From Streptomyces smyrnaeus (GTDB lineage Bacteria; Actinomycetota; Actinomycetes; Streptomycetales; Streptomycetaceae): a stretch of DNA of 64,000 nt. Below are positions 16,399 to 23,535 of the stretch, piece after piece. Position 1 is the stretch's first letter. Every line of letters starts with the position of its first letter. Location: positions 124,001 to 188,000 of the forward strand of contig NZ_JAFFZM010000017.1 in assembly GCF_017676345.1 (NCBI RefSeq), given 5' to 3'. The notes under the pieces are model-generated. The model was not told the DNA's origin. It ran no database searches and saw only the letters and a list, made by a program, of their open reading frames with translations. Both the position numbers and the translations under genes were made by a program.

Positions 16399-17226
16399 AT
16401 GAGCACGGCGTCGCGGGCGGAGCGCTGGTCGGGGCAGGCGCTGTTGGCCGTACTGGCGATCGCGGTCGTCGTCCCGTTCCTCAGCGTCTTCCTCGCCTCC
16501 ATGCAGCCCTCGGGCGAGCCGGTGGTGGGCATGGCGTGGCCCGAGCGGTGGAGCCTGGACAACTACCGGCAGGCGTGGACGGTCGCGGGCTTCTCCGACT
16601 TGATGCGCTCCAGCCTGCTGATCGCTGTCGGAGTGGTGCCGGCGACGCTGCTGCTGGCCGGGGCGGCGGGGTACGCGCTGGGCACGATGCGGCTGCCGGG
16701 CGGGGACGGGGTGGCGGCGCTGTTCGTCGCGGGGCTGACGATCCCGGTCGAACTGATCGTGGTGCCGCTCTACTTCGATCTGCGCGGGATCGGACTGACG
16801 GACTCGTACCTGGGCGTCATCCTGGTGGAGATCGCGCTGTTCATGCCGTTCGGCGTGTTCTGGATGCGCACCCACTTCCGCACCACGCCGGCCTCGCTGG
16901 TGGAGGCGGCGCGGATCGACGGCGCCTCGTCGTGGACGATCCTGGTCAGGGTGCTGCTGCCACTGGCACGGCCGTCGCTGACCACCCTCGGGGTGCTGGT
17001 GTTCATGTGGTCGTGGAATCAGTTCCTGTTGGTACTGGTGCTGATGCAGGACGCGGCCAAGCGGACAGCACCGGCGGGGCTCGGATTCTTCGTGGGACAG
17101 AACAACACAGATGTGCCGATGTTGGCCGCCGGAACCATCCTCGTCATGCTGCCGATCACAATCGTGTACCTGCTGTTCCAGCGGAGCTTTGTTTCAGGCT
17201 TGTTGCAGGGAGCTTTCAAGGACTGA
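16399..17226 (+). CDS. Sugar ABC transporter permease (MalG-like, second system)
   Basis: A 275-residue membrane protein with six predicted transmembrane segments, starting ALLAVLAIAVVVPFLSVFLA. The coupling loop VEAARIDGASSWTILVRVLLP carries the EAA motif. The ATG at 16399 follows GGGGAAGGG. No ATPase gene follows, so the importer probably uses a shared ATPase such as an MsiK homologue elsewhere (established practice in Streptomyces; inference here). A partner ATPase from the neighbouring minus-strand operon is an alternative. Confidence 0.87.
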   Translation: MSTASRAERWSGQALLAVLAIAVVVPFLSVFLASMQPSGEPVVGMAWPERWSLDNYRQAWTVAGFSDLMRSSLLIAVGVVPATLLLAGAAGYALGTMRLPGGDGVAALFVAGLTIPVELIVVPLYFDLRGIGLTDSYLGVILVEIALFMPFGVFWMRTHFRTTPASLVEAARIDGASSWTILVRVLLPLARPSLTTLGVLVFMWSWNQFLLVLVLMQDAAKRTAPAGLGFFVGQNNTDVPMLAAGTILVMLPITIVYLLFQRSFVSGLLQGAFKD

Positions 17227-17352
17227 CATCCTGCTCAGAGGGTCTGGAGTTCGGATATCGGTCATACGAGCGACCTTGTTCAGCGATCATTTCTGGCCGT
17301 TGCGGCTGAAAATACAAGGGCGTGAGCCAAACTCCCGGCATCTCCCTGGTGA

Positions 17353-17374
17353 GTTCACCTCCCGTTCACCTTCC
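17353..17374 (+). promoter_or_regulatory. Candidate PHO box (two 11-bp direct repeats)
   Basis: GTTCACCTCCC is followed directly by GTTCACCTTCC. Tandem 11-bp units beginning GTTCACC are the hallmark of PhoP-binding sites in Streptomyces. The site lies about 75-95 bp before the small secreted protein gene and upstream of the carbonic anhydrase/SulP genes, so phosphate control of that unit is plausible. Confidence 0.6.
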
Positions 17375-17448
17375 CCGTTCGCGTTCGTCACACCCTGTGG
17401 GTGACGATGGAATCGGCCCAGCTCGGAGCCATGAACGAGAGGAGGACG

Positions 17449-17826
17449 ATGCGACGCTGCGTAACCCCCATCCGGGCGTGCGTCTCCGCCTTCGTCCTTC
17501 TCCTGGCCGTGCTGCTGGCCGTCGACAGCGCCGGTATTCCTCCGGCACCGAGCGGCGCACCCGCGACCGCCACCACCGCCGAGAACCTCTCGCCACGGGT
17601 GGTCGGCGAGATCGAACACGGCAACGACAGCTGCCATCCGCGCCGCACCGTGCGCCACCAGATCAACCCGCCGGCCCCCGGCGAGCGCCCGCTGCACGCC
17701 GACTGCCGCCAGGCCTGCCCCCCTACCGCCGAACGCTGCGCCCCGCTGCCCCGGAACGGCAGCGCCGGCATGCCGTGGCGCAGATCCGTCGGCATTCCCG
17801 TACTCCACCAGGTGCTGAGGCACTGA
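17449..17826 (+). CDS. Small secreted protein of unknown function
   Basis: A 125-residue hypothetical protein. The N-terminus MRRCVTPIRACVSAFVLLLAVLLAVDSAG looks like a signal peptide or membrane anchor (landmarks: MRRCV, then a Val/Leu-rich core). The rest is Pro/Ala-rich with four cysteines (SCHPRR, ADCRQACP, AERCAPL) that could form disulfides outside the cell. The ATG at 17449 sits 3 nt after AGGAGG; an in-frame ATG at 17431 is an alternative. It precedes carbonic anhydrase on the same strand and follows the PHO-box-like repeat. I do not recognise a family. Confidence 0.5.
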   Translation: MRRCVTPIRACVSAFVLLLAVLLAVDSAGIPPAPSGAPATATTAENLSPRVVGEIEHGNDSCHPRRTVRHQINPPAPGERPLHADCRQACPPTAERCAPLPRNGSAGMPWRRSVGIPVLHQVLRH

Positions 17827-17960
17827 TACCGGCGACGGCAGCCGCGTATCGGCGCGCCTGTCCGTGACCAGCCGGAACCGGCCCACGCTGACCGTGTATC
17901 CGACTTCTCGCCGACTTCCGTACGCAGACTGCGTACGCATCTGAACGCAAGGTAATCCTC

Positions 17961-18581
17961 ATGCGCTCTCTCATACCTCACGCACGCGCCTTTTCCGCGC
18001 GGATAAGCGACCGCACCGACGAACGCGAAAGCTACGGCAGGCTGGCCCAGGGCCAGTCGCCCGAAGCGCTCTTCATCACCTGCTCCGACTCGCGGGTCCA
18101 GCCCGCCGTCTTCACCGGTGCCCGCCCCGGGCAGCTGTTCGAACTGCGCACCGCGGGCAACGCGGTGCCGCCCTACGACGCACCGGGCCGGCCCAGCGGC
18201 GAGTCCGCCACCATCGAGTACGCGGTCCGGGTGCTGGAAGTACCCGAGATCGTGGTGTGCGGGCACTCGCACTGCGGCGCGGTCGGCGCCCGGGTGCGGA
18301 ACGAGGACCTGGCGGCCGTGCCCGCCGTACACAGCTGGCTGACCACCCAGCTGCCGCCCCCCACCGAACTGGCACCCGACGACGACGCACGGGAGCAGCC
18401 CGATGTGGCCGCCGCCGTGCAGCGCCACGTACGGGCACAGCTCGCCCGGCTGCGGGAATACCCGTGCGTCGCGGAACGGGAAGCCGCCGGCGAACTGACG
18501 CTGCGCGGCTGGTTCTACACCATCGACACCGGCCATGTCCTGCAACTGGACACGCGTTACGACGCGTTCCTCCCACTGTGA
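17961..18581 (+). CDS. Beta-class carbonic anhydrase
   Basis: A 206-residue cytosolic zinc enzyme interconverting CO2 and bicarbonate. The metal site is visible as CSDSR (Cys 41, Asp 43, Arg 45) and GHSHCGAV (His 102, Cys 105), with the conserved ELRTAGN segment between. The length fits beta-CAs. The ATG at 17961 follows AAGG at about 8 nt. The next gene encodes a SulP transporter; this pairing is common in bacteria and points to bicarbonate handling. Confidence 0.92.
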   Translation: MRSLIPHARAFSARISDRTDERESYGRLAQGQSPEALFITCSDSRVQPAVFTGARPGQLFELRTAGNAVPPYDAPGRPSGESATIEYAVRVLEVPEIVVCGHSHCGAVGARVRNEDLAAVPAVHSWLTTQLPPPTELAPDDDAREQPDVAAAVQRHVRAQLARLREYPCVAEREAAGELTLRGWFYTIDTGHVLQLDTRYDAFLPL

Positions 18582-18592
18582 GAGGTGGCGTC

Positions 18593-20197
18593 ATGTCGCA
18601 CCCGGAGAACACTCCGACCAAGCAGAAGAATCCGCTCCGCGGCGTGCTGAGCAACCCGCTCCGCAGCCGCGGCACCCTGCGGGCCGACTTCACGGCCTCG
18701 CTCGTCGTCTTCCTCGTCGCCGTGCCGCTGTGCGTGGGCATCGCGGTGGCCTCCGGCGTACCGGCCGAACTCGGCCTGGTCACCGGCATCGTGGGCGGCC
18801 TGGTCACCGGCTTCCTGCCGGGCAGCAGCCTCCAGGTCAGCGGTCCGGCCGCCGGGCTGACCGTACTGGTCTACGAGGCCGTGCAGACCCACGGTCTGAG
18901 CGGACTCGGCGTCCTGGTGCTGGCCGCCGGACTGCTGCAGCTGCTGATGGGCGTGCTGCGGCTGGGCCGCTGGTTCCGCGCGATCTCCGTCTCCGTCGTC
19001 CAGGGCATGCTCGCCGGTATCGGTCTGGTGCTGATAGCCGGCCAGCTGTACGCGCTCACCGACACCGAGGCGCCCAGCAGCGGTCCGGACAAGCTGCTGG
19101 GCCTGGGGGGCCTGGTGGTGGACACGGTGGGCGACAGCACCGCGCTGACCGCCTTCGCGGTCGGCGCCGGAACGATCCTGGTACTGCTGGTGTGGCCGAA
19201 GTGGCAGGCCGGAGCGCGGGTACTGCCGGCGCCGCTGGCCGCCGTCCTGCTGGCCACGACCGTGACGGGGGTCTTCGACCTGCCCATCGCACGTATCGAG
19301 GTCAAGGGCCTGCTGGACGCCGTCCAGCCGCCCGGGCTCGGCGACTTCGGCGGTCTGGCCTCGATCGGCATGCTCAGTACGGTTCTCGCCTTCACCCTGA
19401 TCGCCTCGGCCGAGTCGCTGTTCAGCGCGGCCGCCGTCGACCGGCTGCACGACGGACCCCGTACCGACTACAACAAGGAGCTGATGGCCCAGGGCGCCGG
19501 GAACACGGTGTGCGGGGTGCTGGGCGCGCTCCCGATGACGGCCGTCATCGTGCGCAGCTCGGCCAATGTGTCGGCCGGCGCCAGGACGAAGGCCTCCCGG
19601 GTGCTGCACGGCGTATGGCTGCTGCTGTTCGCCGCCGCGATCCCCGGCGCGCTGGGCATGATCCCGCTCTCCGCGCTGGCGGGCATCCTGGTCCACGCGG
19701 GCTGGAAGCTGATCCCGCTGCGCGAGCTGGGCCCGATGTGGCGGCAGCACCGGGCCGAAGCGGTGGTGCTGGCCGTCACCGCGCTCGCGATCGTCCTCAC
19801 CAACATGTTCGAAGGGGTGCTGCTGGGGCTGCTGATGGCGGTGGTCAAGACCGCCTGGGAGACCTCGCACATCCATGTGGAGACGGAGGACCCGGGCGCC
19901 GGACAGCCGCTGCGGGTCACGGTGCTGGGTAACGCCACGTTCCTGCGACTGCCCAAGCTGCAGGACCAGTTGGACGAACTGCCCACCGACCGCCGGGTCG
20001 AACTGCGCCTGGAGAAGCTCCGGCACATGGACCACGCCTGCGGGCTCGCCCTCTCCACCTGGGAGGAGCAGCACAACAGGACGGCCGAGCGCACGGGCGC
20101 GGCGGCCGGTACCCCGCCGCGCGAGGACGAGGGCGCCACCGCACAATCCCCGGCCGCCGAGCGCCACTCGGAGGGGACTTCTACCATGATCGGATGA
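18593..20197 (+). CDS. SulP-family anion (probably bicarbonate) transporter
   Basis: A 534-residue membrane protein with about 10-12 transmembrane segments between residues 35 and 430 (for example ADFTASLVVFLVAVPLCVGI and the conserved LPGSSLQVSGPAAGLTV region) and a cytoplasmic STAS-like C-terminal domain (about 435-500, with TVLGNATFLRLPKLQ). The gene begins 11 nt after the carbonic anhydrase stop, suggesting co-transcription and a function in bicarbonate uptake rather than sulfate. A long acidic/polar tail ends the protein. The SDR gene start overlaps its stop codon (ATGA). Confidence 0.88.
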   Translation: MSHPENTPTKQKNPLRGVLSNPLRSRGTLRADFTASLVVFLVAVPLCVGIAVASGVPAELGLVTGIVGGLVTGFLPGSSLQVSGPAAGLTVLVYEAVQTHGLSGLGVLVLAAGLLQLLMGVLRLGRWFRAISVSVVQGMLAGIGLVLIAGQLYALTDTEAPSSGPDKLLGLGGLVVDTVGDSTALTAFAVGAGTILVLLVWPKWQAGARVLPAPLAAVLLATTVTGVFDLPIARIEVKGLLDAVQPPGLGDFGGLASIGMLSTVLAFTLIASAESLFSAAAVDRLHDGPRTDYNKELMAQGAGNTVCGVLGALPMTAVIVRSSANVSAGARTKASRVLHGVWLLLFAAAIPGALGMIPLSALAGILVHAGWKLIPLRELGPMWRQHRAEAVVLAVTALAIVLTNMFEGVLLGLLMAVVKTAWETSHIHVETEDPGAGQPLRVTVLGNATFLRLPKLQDQLDELPTDRRVELRLEKLRHMDHACGLALSTWEEQHNRTAERTGAAAGTPPREDEGATAQSPAAERHSEGTSTMIG

Positions 20198-20976
20198 CAC
20201 GATTCGACGGGTACGGGGCGCTGGTGACCGGCGCGGGGCAAGGCATCGGAGCGGCCGTCGCACGCCGTCTCGCCGAGGAGGGCGCACGGGTCCTGGTCAC
20301 GGACCGGGACCCGGAGCGCGCCCGGCACGTGGCCGAGGACATCCGCGCCGACGGCGGTCTGGCGCACTCCCACCCCTGCGATGTGACGGACGCCGCGGCG
20401 GTGCGGTCCGCGGTCGACCGCGCCGCCGAGGCGTTCGGCGGCCTCGATGTGCTGGTCAACAACGCCTACGCCTGCCACCGCGACCCGGCCCGTTTCGAGG
20501 AGGGGGAAGAAGCCCCCTGGTACGAGGACTTCGAGGTCACCCTGCACGGGGCGGCGCGCTGCGCCCGCGCTGCGCTGCCCCTGCTGGCCGCCGCCGGAGG
20601 GCGGGGCGCCATCGTGAGTGTCGGCTCGGTCAACGCCGAGCAGCACTTCGGCAACCACGCCTACAGCGCCGCGAAGGCGGGGCTGGCCTCCCTCACCCGA
20701 ACGCTGGCCGTCGAGTCGGCGCCGCGCGGAGTGCGGGTCAATCTCGTGGAGCCGGGCACCGTGCGCACCGACATGTGGCGGGACCGGGCCCGGATGCTGG
20801 AGCACGTCAGCGCCCACTACCCGCTCGGCCGGGTCGGCGAGCCGGCCGACATCGCCGCCGCCGTGGCCTTCCTGGCCTCCGCCGACGCCGCGTGGATCAC
20901 CGGTGTCCGGCTCCCGGTGGACGGCGGGCTGCTGGTCTCCAACCTGGCCATGAACCGCACGATGGCGCAGCCGTGA
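20194..20976 (+). CDS. Short-chain dehydrogenase/reductase (SDR)
   Basis: A 260-residue classical SDR. The NAD(P)-binding motif TGAGQGIG lies near residues 12-19, NNAYA near 88-92, the catalytic Ser in VSVGSVN and the YSAAK pair near 155-159. TDRD after the second beta strand suggests NAD(H) preference (acidic residue at the adenosine site). Substrate unknown. The ATG overlaps the SulP stop as ATGA, so it belongs to the carbonic anhydrase/SulP transcript. It converges on the RiPP methyltransferase gene, with a small inverted repeat (CCCTCC/GGAGGG) at 20992-21004 between the two stops. Confidence 0.88.
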   Translation: MTRFDGYGALVTGAGQGIGAAVARRLAEEGARVLVTDRDPERARHVAEDIRADGGLAHSHPCDVTDAAAVRSAVDRAAEAFGGLDVLVNNAYACHRDPARFEEGEEAPWYEDFEVTLHGAARCARAALPLLAAAGGRGAIVSVGSVNAEQHFGNHAYSAAKAGLASLTRTLAVESAPRGVRVNLVEPGTVRTDMWRDRARMLEHVSAHYPLGRVGEPADIAAAVAFLASADAAWITGVRLPVDGGLLVSNLAMNRTMAQP

Positions 20977-21004
20977 GCGCGTGAGCCGCCGCCCTCCCGG
21001 AGGG

Positions 21005-22051
21005 TCAGCGGGCGATGAGCTCCACCAAGGAGCGGTAGTAGCTGAGCTTGCGCACCGTGCCGAGGTCGAACCCGGCGCGGTCGCCGAGCGCGGCGAGCTG
21101 GTCGCGGGTGCGCTCCTGGCCGGAGAAGTAGGTGAGCATCCGCAGGTCCATCTCGGAGCGGACCCGCGCACCCTGCGGGTCGTCGCGCAACCCCTCGATC
21201 AGCAGCACCCGGCTGCCGGGGCGGGCGGCACGGGCGCAGTGTTCCAGAATGGCCAGCGCGTGCACGTCGTCCCAGTCGTGCAGTACGACGGAGAGCAGAT
21301 AGCCACCCGCACCGGCGGCCGCCTCGGGCAGCGGGTCCAGAAAGCTGGACTCCAGGACGGTGCACCGCTCCTCCAGCCCCTGCTCGGCGAGCTTGGCGCG
21401 GGCCGCCGCGGCCGGTCCGGGCAGCTCCACCAGGGTGGCGCCGAGTTCGGGATGTGCGGTCAGCAGCGCGCACAGGAGCGTCGCGTCACCACCGCCGACA
21501 TCGACGAGATGGCCGAGCGAGCCCCAGTCGTAGCCCTCGGCGGCGGCCTTCGTCTCGCCGGGGACCAGCAGCGAGGCGAGCAAGGAGTCGAAGGAGCCGG
21601 AAAGCTCCGCGTCGGCGTCCAGGTCGGCCCAGAACGAACGGCCGTAGGCGGTGTCGTAGCCGGGCCGGCCGGTGCGGATGCTCTCCAGCAGGTGGACCAG
21701 CGCGAGGTCACCGCGGCCGAAGGCGCTGCCGGTGTCGAGCCAGTCGCGAGGAGCGCCGGGGTGGTCGGCGCGCAGCTGTGCGCCGAGCTCGGTGAGGCCG
21801 TAGACGTCCGGCTCGGGCTGGGTGAACACCCGCGCGTTGACCAGGTGGTGGAGCAGCCGCTCCAGCAGGTGTGCGGGGGTGCCGGAGCGCTCGGCGAGCC
21901 GGTCGAGGGGGGCGGTGCCCTCCCCGATGTGGTCGGCGAGGCGCAGCGTGGCCGCGACGCGTACGGCCATGGGGGTGACCAGGTCGGCAACCTCCCAGAT
22001 GTCGCTCGTGCCGCGCGGCGGCTTGTTCTCCTGGGTCACCGTGTGGGTCAC
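21005..22051 (-). CDS. SAM-dependent O-methyltransferase of the RiPP cluster
   Basis: A 348-residue class I methyltransferase of the carminomycin/acetylserotonin O-methyltransferase family: an N-terminal dimerisation/winged-helix region (VADLVTPMAVRVAATLRLADH), a SAM motif LVDVGGGDATLLCALL near residue 180 and the catalytic-type His in VLHDWDD near 255. Such enzymes usually methylate hydroxyl or carboxyl oxygens of small molecules, so it may tailor the RiPP product. The start is uncertain: GTG at 22051 (VTHTV) was chosen because GGGAAG is near; a GTG 12 nt further in is possible. It is the last gene of the cluster, after a strong hairpin that follows the precursor gene. Confidence 0.75.
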   Translation of the reverse strand: MTHTVTQENKPPRGTSDIWEVADLVTPMAVRVAATLRLADHIGEGTAPLDRLAERSGTPAHLLERLLHHLVNARVFTQPEPDVYGLTELGAQLRADHPGAPRDWLDTGSAFGRGDLALVHLLESIRTGRPGYDTAYGRSFWADLDADAELSGSFDSLLASLLVPGETKAAAEGYDWGSLGHLVDVGGGDATLLCALLTAHPELGATLVELPGPAAAARAKLAEQGLEERCTVLESSFLDPLPEAAAGAGGYLLSVVLHDWDDVHALAILEHCARAARPGSRVLLIEGLRDDPQGARVRSEMDLRMLTYFSGQERTRDQLAALGDRAGFDLGTVRKLSYYRSLVELIAR

Positions 22052-22131
22052 CGTCTTCCCGGTCGTGGGTGGGGTGCGAACGCCCGGCGGACGGCTGGGA
22101 CGGTTCGCCTTCTTCTCGCCCGTCGCTGCTC

Positions 22132-22181
22132 GCCGCCGGGCACCGTCCGAGCCGTACGGCGGACGGACGGTGCCCGGCGGC
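22132..22181 (-). terminator. 18-bp perfect stem-loop between precursor and methyltransferase genes
   Basis: The arm GCCGCCGGGCACCGTCCG (22132-22149) pairs perfectly with 22164-22181 around a 14-nt loop that itself holds a palindrome (GCCGTACGGC). There is no U-run in the direction of transcription, as is usual for Streptomyces terminators. It lies 15 nt after the precursor stop codon and could end most precursor transcripts or protect their 3' ends. Confidence 0.7.
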
Positions 22182-22195
22182 GGCTGCCGCACGGC

Positions 22196-22309
22196 TCAGT
22201 GGCAGGCCGGCCCCGAGGCCGTCGTGCTGGCGATGACCTGCGGCGGCTCCTCGATCTCCTCGATCTCGAAGGTCTCGGCTTCCAGCGCCTCCAGCTCGTC
22301 TACGAGCAT
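22196..22309 (-). CDS. RiPP precursor peptide, 37 residues
   Basis: This small gene lies between the LanB-like and methyltransferase genes. The first 24 residues are an acidic leader (MLVDELEALE, then AETFEIEEIE, then EPPQ), typical of thiopeptide and azole-peptide leaders read by YcaO/ThiF and LanB proteins. The C-terminal part VIASTTASGPACH (residues 25-37) offers two Ser, two Thr and one Cys for azole formation or dehydration. The ATG at 22309 follows GGGAG at 7 nt. The cut site between leader and core is not certain. It is separated from the LanB C-terminal gene by 98 nt that carry repeats, and is followed by an 18-bp hairpin. Its position, leader chemistry and size make it the best precursor candidate. 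Confidence 0.75.
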   Translation of the reverse strand: MLVDELEALEAETFEIEEIEEPPQVIASTTASGPACH

Positions 22310-22377
22310 GTGTCAACTCCCTTGTCTGGTACGCGAGTTACGCGGACACCCGCCATTGTGGTGATCAGTTTTCGCCA

Positions 22378-22412
22378 TGGTCAATAGCCGGCCGTGGCCG
22401 GTCGTGGTCAAT
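22378..22412. promoter_or_regulatory. Repeat-bearing region upstream of the precursor gene
   Basis: Two copies of TGGTCAAT (22378-22385 and 22405-22412) lie 27 bp apart and flank the palindrome CCGGCCGTGGCCGG (22388-22401). Read on the minus strand each copy supplies ATTGACCA, which contains a TTGACC -35-like element. The pattern suggests a private promoter or regulator site for the precursor peptide. Confidence 0.45.
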
Positions 22413-23535
22413 CCGCGGGCAGTTGCCCGACCCGCTCCCGGAGCGCCCGGCGCAGCAGATAGGCGAGGTAGTCCTCGTTACCGACGGTCACCCCGAGCCG
22501 GTTGCATCCCATGTGCACGAACCCGGCGAGCAGCGCGGCCCGCGCGGTCCCGGCGTCCACCGGCACCGGTGAGCCCGTCCCGTCCCCCGCGGGGAAGACC
22601 AGTGCCCCGCGCCGAGCCTCCTCGTCGATGCGTGCGCGCAGTTCGGCACCGTGCTCGGCCCATCGGCGCAGGAACCCGGTGAGCCGGTCGGGCCGGCCGC
22701 CGAGGACTCCCGCGTGCAGGGCTTCCACCTTGTCGCCCACCGGGCCCGCCATCCGTCGGTAGGCGGCGGCGTAGGTGCCGTAGCGCTCCTTGAACAGGGG
22801 CTCCCAGTCGGCCATGCGCCGCTCGAAGAAGGACACGGTGCGCTCGGTGTCGCCCAGCACCGTCAGCGCGAGGGTGGCCGTCAGCTGGGCGGCCAGCCCC
22901 AGCCGTACGCTGCCGACCTGTGTGTTGGCGGAGGCCAGCAGACTCGCGACGAGGCTGCTGGAGCGGTCGGCGTGCCACTCGGAGAGCGCCACTCCTGCCG
23001 GGCCGCCGTACCGCTCCAACTCCGGCTGGTACCCGAGGTAGGTGAGTGAGTCGTTGGGGCGGCGCGGCATCCGCACCGTGTCCGGGCCGTAGCGGGCGTC
23101 CCACTGCGCGTCGGAGAACTCCAGCCGGAACCGCTCCCGGTACTGCTCGTCGGTCAGATCGGCGGCGGGATCGTAGACGGAGGGGCGGCGTCGCAGGAAG
23201 TCGCCGACGGCCTCCTCGATCGCAGCGGTCAGCGCCGGGATCGCGTCGGTGCCCGTCGGCCGCGCCCGCAGCCGCACATGCGGGCCCTCCAGCCAGTGGC
23301 GCAGGAAGAAGCAGCAGTCGGCGAGCCCTTCGGCACGCAGCCGCTCGAACAGCGGGCCGACGCACTCGCCCAGCAGCGGGTCACGGTCCCCGGCGTAGTA
23401 GACGTGCGCCGACAGCCACTCGCCGGGGCCCAGCTCGGCCGGTGGGCGGTCGTCGGCGTTCAAGGGTGCGGCGGGTCCGGGCCGGCGCTGCCGTGCCGCA
23501 GGCCGCGCCTGGTCGATGCCGGTCGCTTCGGTCAC
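22408..23535 (-). CDS. LanB C-terminal-domain (thiopeptide-type elimination/SpaB_C) protein
   Basis: A 375-residue protein matching the 'thiopeptide-type bacteriocin biosynthesis' domain: WLSAHVYYAGDRDPLLGECV near residue 40, FFLRHWLEGPHVRLR, YLGYQPELERYGG, and a late HMGCNRLGVTVGNEDYLAYLLRRAL. In split LanB systems this part eliminates glutamate from glutamylated Ser/Thr to give dehydroamino acids; related proteins in thiopeptide clusters catalyse the [4+2] pyridine-forming step. Only one such gene is present here, so the elimination role is the likelier. The GTG start at 23535 overlaps the upstream stop as GTGA. Confidence 0.82.
   Translation of the reverse strand: MTEATGIDQARPAARQRRPGPAAPLNADDRPPAELGPGEWLSAHVYYAGDRDPLLGECVGPLFERLRAEGLADCCFFLRHWLEGPHVRLRARPTGTDAIPALTAAIEEAVGDFLRRRPSVYDPAADLTDEQYRERFRLEFSDAQWDARYGPDTVRMPRRPNDSLTYLGYQPELERYGGPAGVALSEWHADRSSSLVASLLASANTQVGSVRLGLAAQLTATLALTVLGDTERTVSFFERRMADWEPLFKERYGTYAAAYRRMAGPVGDKVEALHAGVLGGRPDRLTGFLRRWAEHGAELRARIDEEARRGALVFPAGDGTGSPVPVDAGTARAALLAGFVHMGCNRLGVTVGNEDYLAYLLRRALRERVGQLPAD

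Noticed and set aside
20194..20976. SDR gene as a RiPP tailoring enzyme
   Set aside because: It lies on the opposite strand and overlaps the SulP stop by ATGA, so it belongs to the carbonic anhydrase/SulP transcript.
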